A stretch of 64,000 nucleotides of DNA from Calycina herbarum (taxonomy: Eukaryota > Ascomycota > Leotiomycetes > Helotiales > Pezizellaceae), in contig LLEY01000080.1 in the NCBI GenBank assembly GCA_001414485.1, positions 186,001 to 250,000 of the forward strand, read 5' to 3'. The notes beneath the pieces were generated by a model. It ran no database searches, was not told the DNA's origin, and worked only from the letters and a program-made list of their open reading frames with translations. A program made the translations under genes and the position numbers. Shown here piece after piece: positions 11,305 through 23,871 of the stretch. Position 1 is the first letter of the stretch; each line of letters starts with the position of its first letter.

Positions 11305-14300
11305 ATGGCCCCCAGACGCAATAGCCAGGCTACATCCGCCGAGATCTCTCTTACCCACCTCAAGACATGCCTGGTTAACTTGCCAGCGTCACTATGCTCC
11401 CTGCTGGTCAATGTCAACATAGTGAGTCCAATGCTCCATGTGCTCTCCCCCCATCCAGAATCAGTTCTAATGTTGTGCTACCCAGCCTGCGCAAAATGTA
11501 GTTGTTGAACTCAACTACCGCATCCCACCCACACCAGGGACGGGCCAACCAAATGGAGCCCCAACACATCGATCCATATTCGTGGGATGGACGGGCATGC
11601 AGAGCAAGCGCAAACTCGCTCCCATAGTCAACCGAGACGGAATAGCAGGCACAAGAGGAAACACAGGACGAGATCAAGATGTGTCCCTGGTGGAAATCGA
11701 TGCGACCTTTGCGCGCACATTGGGATTGGCAGACGGGCAGAAGATAACGGCAACTTTACACATGGATCCGCCAGTTGCCCACACCGTCAATATTGAACCT
11801 TTGACCGCGGACGACTGGGAGATTATAGAATTACATGCCAATTTCCTGGAGTTCAATTTCATCCATCAAGTGCGGGCTTTGCCTAATCCTAGCTCTGTGC
11901 CACACCCACTTACCCTACACCTCTCGCCGACATCTACTGCCAATATTATTATCACTTCCTTGGTTCCTGCACTTTCCCCGAACTCACCGTTTGCAAAGCT
12001 TTCTCCCGATGCCGAAGTCATTGTGGCACCAAAAACAAGATCAAAACCAACGGGCTCTTCGGGGGAGAATCGTAGTGTCACCTCGAGGAAAAGTGCGGGA
12101 GGAAGAAGCGCTGGTGGGAGAAGTGGTGCTAGTACCGTGCGTCGAAGAAGCGGGCTAGAAGAAAAACGACCCACTATGTTTTTCAGAGGGTTGGACCGAA
12201 GTGCCTGTGAGGAGCTGTTTGACGATAATAGCGAATCGCAGAATGGTGGTCTGAAGGTCTGGGTGGATCGAGATATATTGCTTTCGAAAGCACTAAAGGG
12301 CGTTACTTGGGCATGCGTCACTTTGGTCAAACCTCCTACCTTGCAGAATCCTGTTGACCTTCAAAAGTTGCAGCAAGAGCATGAGAATATGCGAGATGTG
12401 GGCAAGTTGGCTATTAAGGTAGTTGCTCGCTTAATGCCTTGGGATGATCCACCGGATAGCCAGCATGCTGCATTGTCATCTTCGTTATGTGCTGCTATGT
12501 CTCGTGAAGGTTTTGTTGGTGGCGTAGTCAAGCTTGAAGCCGCTCCTACACAAATAGAGAGAGCAGAGAAGTCAGGCTCCCATGTTATCAAAATATATCC
12601 TTTTGCAACGGGTAAAGGCAAGGTTTCTGAAGGCCTGAAGTTTGGTGGTGAAACCAATGCCGAGCGAGAAGAATCCTCGAAGCGTCTTCTAAAGATGTAT
12701 GGGGGGCAAGAAGACTCGGATGGCATTTTTGATGGTCCTCTGACAAATGGCATTGTTCTCGGAACGCCACAAATACCGATGGCAGGGTGGGAGGGGGGAG
12801 TTCTTCGTTTTGATCACCGAGTTCTCGAATCTACCAACAAGACTTGTCAGTGGTTCCTGGGCTCTGAAAGGAAACTTAGTATTGAGGTTCAACCCCCAAT
12901 ACCAAAACCCTTGTCTATCTCGAACGCCTCAATTGGAGATCCTCTTCCTTCGATTGCCCCCATACTCGTGGGCATCGACAGTCTCATTGAAAAGTTACAA
13001 TCGCACCTTTCACATATGTCGTCAGTTTTACTCACTGGTGCTCTCGGGTCTGGGAAAAGCTCTGTAGCACATCTACTTGCTCATAAACTTCGTTCCGAAA
13101 CACTCTTTCACACTACCTATTTTTCCTGCCGGAAGTTAGTCAACCACGAAACTCAGGTATCAGCCATCAAGGAAACCTTCGCACGACTTTTCATGGACGC
13201 ATCATGGGGTGCTAGACTTGGTGGGAAATCCATCGTTGTTCTGGATGATCTCGATAAGCTGTGCCCTGCGGAAACGGAGCTTGAAGTTGGGAACGATAAT
13301 GGTCGTAGTCGACAAATTAGCGAGGGTATATGCAGTGCTGTCAAACAATACTGTGGGCGAGATAGTGGTGTTGTTCTTTTAGCCACAGCACAAGCCAAAG
13401 AGTCTTTACACAATGTCATTGTTGGGGGTCATGTTGTCCGCGAGATTATCGGACTCAAGGCTCCTAATAAAGAGGCACGAAGAAGGGTAGTGGAGCTAGT
13501 TGTCAGGCAAAATGCTTCTGACCCAAGTCCCCATGAAGTCAAAAGAAGTCTTGATAGCCGCCCAACAACAGCTGATGGAAGTGTTGTCGATGGAGAGGGT
13601 GCTTGGATGGATGGAGCAAGTGTCACAAGTAGACCTGAAACAGCTTCAAACGGAAAAACAGACGGACTGATAATATCCCCTGATCTTGACTTTCTCGACC
13701 TCTCTGGGGAGACAGATGGTTACATGCCCGGCGACTTAGTCCTCCTCGTTTCCCGCGCTCGAAGCGAAGCATTAATACGCTCCGTCTCCGAATCACCAAA
13801 TAACATCGATTCTGCAACTATATACCTCAGACGCGCAGATTTCGACAGTGCTTTGAAGGGTTTCACACCTGCATCTCTTCGAAATGTTACCCTTCAAACT
13901 AGCACCACTACGTTCGCCTCAATCGGTGGCTTACATGCCACTCGGAAAATCCTCCTCGAAACTCTCCAATATCCAACTACATATGCCCCGATATTCGCAC
14001 AATGTCCCCTTCGTTTACGATCCGGTCTTCTTCTCTACGGCTACCCCGGCTGTGGAAAGACACTCCTCGCCTCCGCCGTCGCTGGCGAATGCGGATTAAA
14101 CTTCATCTCCGTGAAAGGGCCCGAAATATTGAATAAATACATTGGAGCCTCCGAAAAATCCGTTCGTGATCTTTTTGAAAGAGCGGAAGCTGCGAGACCT
14201 TGTGTTCTTTTCTTCGATGAATTTGATTCTATTGCTCCGAAACGAGGCCATGATTCTACTGGTGTCACAGATCGTGTGGTTAATCAGCTTTTGACGCAGA

Positions 14301-15055
14301 TGGATGGCGCGGAGGGATTATCAGGCGTGTATGTTCTTGCGGCTACTTCGAGACCTGACCTTATCGACCCAGCCCTCCTCCGACCTGGACGTCTCGACAA
14401 AAGTCTCATCTGCGATCTCCCAGACCTCGATGATAGAATCGATATCCTGAAAGCACTAGGCAAGAAGCTCAAGCTCAGCGAGGAAGTCATCGATGCTCTT
14501 CCTGAGATTGCGGATCGCACGGAGGGGTATAGTGGTGCTGATCTTCAGGCGCTGATTTACAATGCGCATCTGGAGGCTATCCATGATGTTCTTGGGGATC
14601 AGGAACGTGGTGATTTGGGGAAGAAAACAAATGGAACGGATGGGCATGCTCAGGGACCGAGAAATTTCATCCAATTCCGCTACGGCAAATCCGAAGACCT
14701 CGCTGAATCGGAGGCGAGAGCGAGAGGGGGACATAATAAGAGTAAACTTCTTGCTGAACGGGCTGCTATCTCCGCCAAACTCGCCGAGATAAAAGCCTCC
14801 AAGAAACGAGCGAAAGCGACGCAGCGAGGCGCGATCAATGATGAGAAAGGCCCAAAAGAGGAGAAGGAACGACAGGAGGTTATGATTGAGTGGAGACATG
14901 TTGAGAAGAGTTTGGGTAGTACGCGGGCTAGTATTAGTGAACTTGAGAGGCAGAGGTTGGGGACTATTTATAGGGAATTTGTTGTTGGACGGAGTGGAGA
15001 GATGAAGAATGGGGAGGGGGCGAGGGATGTGGGGGGTAGGACGAGTTTGATGTGA
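11305..15055 (+). CDS. PEX1: peroxisomal biogenesis AAA ATPase PEX1, about 1228 aa
   Basis: Exons 11305-11421 and 11486-15055; one 64-bp intron. PEX1 pairs with PEX6 in the double-ring ATPase that pulls ubiquitinated PEX5 out of the peroxisomal membrane. The N-terminal 90 residues (NLPASLCSLLVNVN, VELNYRIP, SIFVGWTGM) match the PEX1 N-domain. The D1 ring has a Walker A GALGSGKSS (about 557) and a degenerate remainder with VVLDDLDKL. D2 is the conserved ring: GYPGCGKTLL (about 890), FFDEFDSIAPKRG (about 948), and the SRH segment ATSRPDLIDPALLRPGRLD. The C-terminal 120 residues are charged and probably coiled. Length agrees with filamentous fungal PEX1. It is divergent from MCM7. Confidence 0.95.
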
Positions 15056-15570
15056 TGTTATGATGATGGGGGATGGGGAGAGGAAGAATATATTTTGGTT
15101 GAGTATACCCTCTGTTTTCTCATTCAAAATTTCCTTGGAGGTTTGGCATTGTGATGCTTGACCAACACCGTGTGTTTACAGGGGACGGAGGATTTTACAA
15201 ATCGACACGCGAGCATTTAGTTGTTATTGGTTGGTTATTCCCTCTTTTCTTTTTCTTGGTTCCTGCATCTCGCACGGAAATATATATTTCGCTCGGGTTT
15301 ATATTCGGAGATAAGGATGAGCCAAAGCCGAGTTTTGGCTGATGTTCGAAGAAAGTTACCGGATATACTATGGTAGCCTTGCATGATTGTGGGTAAGAAA
15401 TCAGAAGTTTATGTGGACGATGAGGGGTAAGGTTGGCAAAGTAAAGTATATAAGTTCTACTTATGGACCGCCTGCTTTTTCTATTTTTCTATCTTCATTC
15501 ACTCAATACCCACTTTGCATCTCATACTTATATACCCTCCCTTTCCTCCACCACTTCATCAAAGATCGCA
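15056..15570. other. intergenic, PEX1 to SnoaL-like gene
   Basis: PEX1 3' region and the promoter of the next gene, including a pyrimidine-rich CT stretch just before its ATG. Nothing coding seen. Confidence 0.6.
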
Positions 15571-16531
15571 ATGGCCTCATACGACATCCCAACTTACCTC
15601 CTAGACAGAGCAAACATCCACGACACCGTGACGAAGATGTCTCTCCTTCTCGATCTTAAGAAATGGGCGCAGATAGGGGAAGAGGTTTTCGCGGAGACGT
15701 TGTTGGTGGATTATACTAGTTTGCTGGGGGGTGAACCTTATACTATCACCGGGGTTAAGCAGGCGGAAACTTGGGAACACCAGTTGAGGGCGCTGGATGC
15801 GTGGCAGCATGTTACTACGTAAGTGGATTTTTTTTTTTTTTGAGGGCGTGAGGTGGATGGGGGAGGATTTTGAGGGTGGTTTTTGGTCTTTTGAATTTGT
15901 TTTGGATTACTGTGAGTTTGGGTCTGCGTTTTTGGTTTTGGAGGGAGCGGGAGTCGTGGTATTTAGGTTTTGAGGTGGGAGGGAAGGAGCGATCTCGACT
16001 CTTGTCTAATCAGAGGGTCTGGACCTCAGAATGTTTCTCTCGTGCTTTGAAGCTTTGGGAGAGGAAGGAACGATGTGCAAGGGGGAGTCAAAGTAGAGAC
16101 CTTTTGCTAACATGTATGGTACTTTAGGAGTATACTCATCGACCTACCCCAACCAGGTGATGGAGTCGAGATACCTGGTAAAACGGGAGTTCTGGCGAAT
16201 TGTATTGTGCATTTGACTAGGAAGGATGCTAGGGGTGGTCCGGATGTTGGGAGTGGTGTATGTCCCAGGTTCTCCTTTTCCCCCCTTCTATCCTATATAT
16301 ACGTATTTCATGATTTCACTGAGGCGCGCCGTGAGGGATGGGTGTTGCTGGTGATATTGAGTGAGAATGAGGCGTTGACCAGGCGAACAGGGAAGGTATG
16401 AATTAGATCTTGTACGCACGAAGGAGGGAAATCCTTGGAGGGTCTCGAGGATGAAGACGGATATGGCTTGGATTCAGGGGAATTGGGATGTTTATCGGGG
16501 GGTGGAGAATCCTGGGAAAGAGGGGAAGTAG
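15571..16531 (+). CDS. SnoaL-like (NTF2 fold) small protein, about 172 aa
   Basis: Exons 15571-15818, 16128-16257 and 16391-16531; introns of 309 and 133 bp, long for this window. Start is the ATG that gives MASYDIPTYLLDRANIHDTV. The pattern is that of SnoaL_4/scytalone-dehydratase-like proteins: an N-terminal helix with a KWAQIG-type segment, LLVDYTSLLGGEPYTITG, a WQHVTT strand, ANCIVHLTRKD, then a last-exon strand GRYELDLVRTK and the closing MKTDMAWIQGNWDV. These folds host dehydratases, isomerases and non-enzymatic binders; the substrate cannot be read from the sequence. No biosynthetic genes flank it. The middle exon joins are frame-consistent but the introns are unusually long, so boundaries are less certain than elsewhere. 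Confidence 0.7.
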
Positions 16532-17603
16532 ATTATGGATTGATGGGCTGAGATGTTGAGGTCGGTGAGTCTTCTTTTTTTGTTGAGTTTTTGGAATGAG
16601 ATGAGCGATGTGAAGCAATTCTTTTCTTTGGAGAAGTCGATATTGAGGGCCTGGTTGGGCGGGTTGACTTGTTTTGCTGACAACGGGAATAATAGAGAAT
16701 TGGCCTTAACCCCGGAAGCTGCCTTCTTTTGTTGTATGCTCCAATTCTTGAACTTGCTTGTGTAAATTAATGGCAAGTCTTGTAATCTCATTTTATAATT
16801 CCATCTCATAACCCGTTCTCATAAAATTACTCTCTCCTCTCGTCCGCTCATCTCATAGCCTCATGATGAGCTCTCATGGTGCATAGGGCTCGCGAGAACT
16901 CATATCTCCTATGAATATGATATCCCATATGAGAACTATGGGCTGGAACGAACCCCTAAGAGGCAGATTATATTTAAACAAGAGACCTTACTTGTTCAAT
17001 AATACGAAGTGTGATTTCCTCGAAAGTAAAATGGGCTTTGGGTAGGGAGGTGTCGTCGGTTGGGGTGCTGAGGTGCTCGCCTCCAGGTCGCTCCTTCCCT
17101 CTCCAGAACCATACGCGTTCCTTCCTTTCTTTCCCCAACATCACCTTTTTGCCCCGCACCAAACTCCGATCCGGACTCTACAAGGAGTGCGCGGATTGAT
17201 TCAACTTCTCTTCAAATCCTGTCTGATATTAGATACTGCCTTGAATCCTCCCTTGTCGAGTTCCTGCTGCTCTTTGGCATCCCGCAGCCTCAAGTTCTCG
17301 CCAGCCAAGTTTCTGTGAGCCCAACAGCAACCACAAGAACTTCAACGCGTCTCTCTCTTCATCGCGCGCTCTTTTTCCTATCCGGGCACTCTTCGACATC
17401 GACGGTTACAATTGAAGTATCCAGGTCAACCACCTCGACGCGCCTTTCCAACGGCTACTAAGTGGGTAGGCAATGCAAGCTGGTTTGTTTCTCTGCAAAT
17501 ATTTGGCTGCTACCAGACCTCACGCAGCGATTGTGTCATGAGTATGGTACTCCCCTACCTCGGCCTGCGTGCTTCATTGACCATGTTGCAGAATGATAAC
17601 ACA
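16532..17603. other. 1.07 kb intergenic with a spaced inverted repeat
   Basis: No coding region seen. GTTCTCATA at 16815-16823 is matched by its reverse complement TATGAGAAC at 16928-16936, with several CTCAT repeats between. The distal part is the leader and promoter of the following large gene. Confidence 0.5.
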
Positions 17604-20600
17604 ATGCCGCCACGAAAACCAAAGTCAGTAGCCAAGGCGGTTAACGCACCGATTCTCCCTATTCAGAAAGCCTTCGACGCTCTTTGTCGACATCTAAAAG
17701 AAGCGCGGAAGCATGATGATGGATGGATTCAGTAAGGAACTTTAACTCCAGTTTGAAGATTACTTGTCTAACTTCTCTAGTTTCCCGGAAGCCGCGACGA
17801 GCCTATGCGATTCTTTGAAAGCCCATCGAACAAGCGGCACAAGCATCGAGGAAAAGTTCGTTACTGAGTTGGTTGGTCTTCTTGAGTATGAGGATAGAGA
17901 TATATGCCGCCGTCTGGATAGTGCGACTTTCAATGTAATTGTAGAGACAATACTACAAACGGACAACTGCCAAGCCTCCCAGCGTGGGTTGTATCTACTT
18001 GCAGTGAGTTTTCAACCCGGAAAAAGAAGCTGTGCATATTTATGACTGATCCATATAGGCTTCTTTGCATCATGACAACCCGGAGCTTCATCCAGAAATT
18101 CAACGACAGTTTATCAAGAAGAGAAAACACGACATCGGTAAATTTTGTCTCACTTTACTCTTCGACCGCTTCATAGATGTCGATGGTCCTTTCGAGCTCC
18201 GAAGATGGGTGAGCCTTATCAATCCATTGCTTATTGTCCCTTGCTAACGTGACGTAAGATTGGAATTCTTGGTCTCCAACTTCTGAAGGGGAACTCCGCA
18301 AACATCTCCTCCATGGAAATAGGACCAGACAGAATACGGTAAGAGTCTGCCTTCGTAAAAAAATGGATCTCACGTCTCAGTCACTAATTCGATGTCCAGA
18401 CAGGGTCTCGGCGAAATGTTAACCGCGGAAGCGAATGAGATTGTTCGGTTTCTTGCTGGCAAAGTCATAAATGTTTTACGAGAAGCCGGTCTAGCACTTC
18501 AAACTTTATGGCCTGCAAACGCGGCAGAAGAAATGTACGAGAAGTTTCCCCGGTCGTCACACGATGGGTGGAGCCAACAGTTTCAAACATACCTCGATGA
18601 TGCATTCATATTGAAGGGTCAAGAGCCAAAGGAGTACGTGAAAATAGGGGACAGCCTATGGAATATGTACTAATGTGAAACTAGGGACACCCTGTTGTAC
18701 TTTGCGACTGATTGCTACGTCAGGTACGGTTCGAAGCCCCCCCAGCAACTAAGTTGTTTGGGGCACTCGTTGAATATCACACTGGATATTGACTTTTTGA
18801 CTGTCCACGTGCCAAGTTCAGAAGATTGGCCAGATGAGATCCTCGAAATCCCAGTACCATCTATCGGTAATTTGATGCTTCGGGGAAAATCAGAAACGCA
18901 AGGTGGGAGTGCGGGAGTATACTTTGTTAGGGGGGTAAATACTGCTCTATGCACTTTCAATGGCAAGAAAGAAGACGTGGTAAGCATCAGACTTCGCGGG
19001 CCACCAGACATGGTGCAAACATTGGCAGAGGACTTTGAACCCATTAGCCCATTTGGAAAGGACCTGTACAATGAAGTTGGTGCCTCCGACTACGACACAT
19101 CCGATGGAGATACGGACAGTCACCAATCATCAATCAAGAGGGTTGGCAAGATGGCTTTCTCACAGGAGGCTATGGTTCTCGGGAGCGAAACTGGAAGTGA
19201 CGAAAGCCACAATCAAGGAGGCACGGATCAACCGGCAGCACTCTTGCCAGACGACGAGGACTTGTACGATGCGTCCCCAAAGAAGTCATATACTACACAA
19301 AGCCCTCATGAGTTGGACCACACGAGGGAAAGTCATGACGCAAAGAAGAAAGACAATCCCAACATTGAAACAAAGTCAGTTGCTTCTCAGTCCAAATCAC
19401 AAGGCCACGGTCACACGGGGTTCAGCAAAAAAGGTCCTCTTCCATCCAAGTCAAAATCCCAAGCTCAAGATCAGGCTGAGGCCGAGGTTGAAGAGCCAGT
19501 TGCAGTTCCAAAAGCAAAGCCGGCGGAAACCTCGAAACCAAAGGCAGCCACAAAAGCAAAAGCAGGTTCTCAGTCCAAGAAGCCGGATGATGCCGGAAAG
19601 AGAACTTCTCAAGCCAAATCCCAAGCTCAAGCTGAGTCTGAAGAGCCGGTGGCGGTTCCAAAGGCAAAGGTGGCGGCAAAGTCGAAGCCAAAGACAGGTA
19701 TGCAAGGAAAATCAGGTTCTCAGTCCAAGCAACCGGATGGTGAGGTTGGAAAGAACACTTCTCGGGCCAAGAAACAAGCTCGAACTGAAGTTGGAGACCC
19801 AGCAGTGGCATCGCAAGCGAATCCAGCGGTGAAGTCGAAGTCAAAGACAGGTACACAAGGAAAAGTGGCTTCCCAGTCCAAGAAGCTGGATGCTGGAGTC
19901 GGAAAGAGAGCCTCTCGATCCAACCCACAAACTCAACAAGAACTTGAAGAGGCAGCAACAGCACCAAGAGTAAAGCCAGTAGCAAAGTCCAAGCTCCACA
20001 CAGATACCCATTCGAAAGCAGATTCTCAATTCAATGAGGCGCGGGTTTTGGCGAAGGCTAATAAGATGATATCTCAAAGCGAGTCGCAAACCATCACAGG
20101 CAGAAAAAAGCTAGAGCCAAAGTCAAAAGCAAAAGCACCGATCAAATTGTCATCTCAGGCACAACCACCAAAGTCCCAACCAAAGACGGAGGCGAAAAGA
20201 ATGAGCGACATATCTGCATCAGCACCGGCTGCGGAGTCCCCCGACTCGGAGCCCTTCCAAATATCCGATGAGCACAATGCGTCGACTCCAAAGCCCTCGC
20301 AGGCCATCAAGAATATGAACAAGACAATCAAAGCTTCCTATGTTCACGCAGAACAAATCCAGTCCCAGAAAGGAAAGATGACATCAAAATTACCCACGAC
20401 CTCGAAAGGCAACACTACGGGAGATGAATACGATTTGCCCGCTGCCTCGGATGATGAGGACCTAGCCAGTTCATCAAACCCAAAACAAAAAAAGAGCTTC
20501 AAGGTCAAGAAAGGGACAACCAAGTATGGAAAGACACGGGCAAATAATGTGGTTCCTTCAAAGATGGAACTTTTCCAAGACAAGCCGTCTTCCAAAGCAA

Positions 20601-23280
20601 AGCAAGCTCGTCGAGGGAGACCCGGAAAATCCGCAACAACAAAATCATATGAACTGAGCAGCGAGGACGAGATCGATGACCTCCAAGCTCCACCTCCTCG
20701 TGAGAAGCCCCCGAGGAAGTCTCAAGAATCCAAGGAATTGATTAATCCACCAAAGGTCCTAAGAGCTTCTAAGATCCCGGTCCTCCGCGGAAAAACAGAA
20801 AAGGTTCCCATCCGAAAAGCCAAGACTCCTGTCGAGGTTGAAAACGAAAGTGAAGAGATGGCACCTGCTTTTGTCAAACGAAAGGGTAGCCGAACAATCA
20901 CCAAATCGGATGGAGATGACTATGGAGAGCTTCCTATGGCAGGGTTTGAGGACGATGATAATGTTGCCGGGGTCTCGATGCCGTTGCCGTCGCAAGAGGT
21001 TCAAAATCCAGAGCTGCCAAAAGATCTAGTCTTGCTGAATCAAAGCCAGCCAAACAGCACAGAAAAGAGTGACGAGTCAACCAGCAAGAGTCACCTAAAG
21101 GAGTTGGCAGACAAAATGAGCCAAATTATTGGTGATGCTCTTGACGAAGCGCTTGACAAAAACCACCCGGAGCTTAGACCGCAGGCTGACGAGGTTGAGA
21201 TGGGAGTAGATCAAGAACCACTTCATGATCCAATGGATGTAATAGATGATCAGAATGATTTAGGGCAGACGCTAGCAGTCCAAGTTGGTAGTCAGAGTGT
21301 CTCGCCAGCTAAATCAAACATGGGAAGTGGGGACTACAATGCTTCTCGAAAGAGAAAAGCCGAGCCTGAAGAGCCTACGCCTGCTAAAAAGAGACGGAGC
21401 TTCATCCAGGAGGATGTTCAGAATGCATCATCTGAGCAAAACGCTGACGCTCAAACAAACAATGCAGACGAAAATGCCAACAAACGAGCTTCGGAGCTTC
21501 ATTTCAAGAAGCCTGCTGTACCACGCAAATCAGAGGCAAAGAAGGTTAACTCTTTCTTAGAGACTCGAGCCAAATCAGTGGGTGTCAACGAAGCATCGTT
21601 CAACAAGAACTTGAATACACCTGCACTAAATGAACGAGGAGGCTCCGTGGCAGTTGCTGGCGAAGAGAACTCCAATGCTCCTCTGGTTGACGATAGTGTG
21701 CATCGGAAGACAACTTTAATCGCTTTCAGCAAGAGTGGACCAATGAACTCGGGTCGATTATCAGCAACCCCCAAGTCACAAGTCGAAGCTGTTTTAGTAT
21801 CAAGTTCGGCCAAGGAGAATCAGCCAGCCAAGAAGAGAAAACTTGACAAAGTCGAGCAGGTTGACGTGGAAAGTCCACCAAGCAAGAAGCAGCAAAGCGG
21901 TCCTGCTCAGCGGGAGGATGAAGGAATGGCAGATGGTAACTTTGGCAACTTCGGCGACTTCGATAATGGTTTGGCTAGGAGTTCCTCGCCTTCACCAATG
22001 TCCCCAGCTGCAGCTTCGAAATTTCCTCGAAAGAAGCAATCCTCGCAGCTCTCACGGGTCGATGCCAATGGAAGTCCCTTGCCATTGAACGGCCCTGTCA
22101 TTGGTGATCATATGGGCATCGATGGAAGAATCAAGGAGCTAAGTCAACCCAAACATCGTGACATCCCAGTGGTGCAAGGCCCATTCAAAGCAAATGAGCT
22201 CTTCGGAACCAAGGCAAAGATAGGCAGTCGGAACAAGGTTCGACCTGGATCTCCTGAAAATGTCGAATTGCGCTACATTGCTCATCAAAAGACGAAGAGT
22301 GGGAATTACGAAGGTGTTGTAGGCAAAGAGGTTGTTGAGGTACAACAACTTGCAGATCCTTTTACTGAGCCGCATACTCGCAAGTCTAGTGGTTTTACGG
22401 AACGTCTTCGATCTGAATCCACTGGGCAGAGAAAGTCTAGAGGAGCGACCGAGAAGCCTCAGAATATTCCTAAACCACAAGCCGTTCTAAGTGGCAATTC
22501 ATTCGGAGCATCGAGTGTTAATGGCAGAGCTCAACAAATGGCAGATATTCGAAGAAGCGAGGTGATCAATCATGATACCCGAAAAAAGATTGAGATGATC
22601 CGATCTGCGCTGCCCGACACGAGTGAACACGCTGCAAAACAAGCTCTTTTGGTGTATGGTGGTGGAGTTGACGAAGCTATCAATGCACTTAGGGAGACTC
22701 GGGCGACCAAACGAAGCAGCAAGAAGCCGCAGGTATTTGCTGACGACCCTGAAAAGACGCTTGTGGGAGGTGGAATGGAGGTCCCCGGGATGAGCAGTGG
22801 CAGCTCGAGCGAAGGCAGTGACCCAGTTAGAAGCCCTCTGCAGGAGATGTCAAGCAACGAATCATGGAACGTTGCGATGAGACCACACTACACGAACTTG
22901 AAAGATGCGGTTCATCGGGTTGCAGATGTAGGTTTATAACTCTCCCAAACCATTCCTTGCTAACAGAGAACCAGGAAATGATTATTAGGTTGGCAAACGA
23001 AGAAGATCAGATGGGGCTCCTCGTCAAGCAATACCAGGAAGGTGGCGCCAAAATTGTTGATGACCTTGTGCAGAAGAGAACCGAAGAGAAGACGAAAATT
23101 GCACATGGCCTCATAGCAAAGAAAGATGCGATGGTCAAGGCATACAAGGCTTCAGGCAAAGCAATCGCGAAGGTCGTTGAAGCCACGAAGAACAATCCCG
23201 TAGCTCAATTTACGGAGGGCTGGAAGGCGAGACAAGCAGCGATTAGGGACAAGATTCGGAAAGGGAAGGGAGCTGATTAA
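17604..23280 (+). CDS. large disordered nuclear protein; candidate Red1/SYCP2-type meiotic axis protein, about 1787 aa
   Basis: Exons 17604-17731, 17781-18003, 18059-18208, 18259-18338, 18400-18633, 18685-22927 and 22975-23280; six introns of 47-61 bp. I recognise no named family by sequence. Seen: an all-helical, ARM-like N-terminal region (1-270; PPRKPK start, FDALCRHLKEA, EEKFVTELVGLLEYED, LLFDRFIDVDG); a beta-rich segment (about 272-395) with EILEIPVPSIGNLML and GVYFVRGVNTALC; over 1100 lysine/serine-rich disordered residues with internal repeats; a CUE/UBA-like helix set near 1570-1612 (ALPDTSEHAAKQAL, GGGVDEAINALRE); and a C-terminal helical segment of about 110 residues, probably coiled coil. 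ARM plus PH-like domain, long linker and terminal coiled coil is the order known for Red1, SYCP2 and ASY3. That identity is inference; an unrelated chromatin scaffold is possible. An in-frame upstream ATG at 17583 could extend it by 7 residues. Confidence 0.85.
19440..20010 (+). repeat. intragenic imperfect repeats, unit about 40-44 codons
   Basis: Inside the disordered part of the large gene (residues about 523-714). Four copies share the order (S)KSQAQ, E(E/D)PV, A(K/N)P/V, KSK, TGxQGK, SQSKK and (V)GKRxS. Copies 2-4 are clearest. Lysine/glutamine/alanine-rich and probably unstructured. Confidence 0.7.
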
Positions 23281-23871
23281 ATGTTCAGCACATGGCTTTT
23301 ATTTGCTGATTTCAACCAGGGAAGGTAGAACAATATGGTGTGTGATGATGTCGGTTTATATTGCTTTGAGTAAGGGTCATTGTTGATTTGCGGGAGACTG
23401 GCTCTGGATTTGGCAGATTGGCATTGAAATGGACCCGGGCGATAGTATTAAATGGACGATTCAAAGATTAGGGCTTGCACCAGCTTAATTAGAGCCAAAC
23501 ATAGACATAATACATTGAATGTATATGATACTGTAAATGGTTGTGAGGAGTGGGTGTCGCGATGAACGTACAAGATCTAGACTCAGCTTTGCAGAGCCGA
23601 TAACCTGCCGAGGCCGGACCGGAGTCGGGGCTGGGGTATTGTTGAATCGACAACCTCACCTCAAGTCCTGAACGACGAGCAGATCTACTCTCTCCTCTCA
23701 CAGCAAAAGACACCCTCTCGAGATAATTGTAGCCATCTTCTACGCCAACGCCTTATCAACGAGCCCCCTCTACCACGTCGACAAGTCGATCCATTCTCAT
23801 CTGCGACAACCCGCAGCCTCAAACCAACCCCGCGTTCCTCTCAGCCCTGCCTCCGCAGAAAAAGACCGAAA
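23281..23871. other. intergenic, large gene to DEN1
   Basis: 3' region of the large gene and promoter/leader of DEN1, with a CT-rich stretch before the ATG. Nothing coding seen. Confidence 0.55.

Noticed and set aside
14456..15127. 223-codon open frame on the minus strand
   Set aside because: Antisense of the PEX1 C-terminal coding region; low-complexity composition and no motif.
19422..19985. 187-codon leucine-rich minus-strand frame
   Set aside because: Antisense of the Lys/Gln-rich repeats in the large gene; leucine and tryptophan bias is what antisense of such codons yields.
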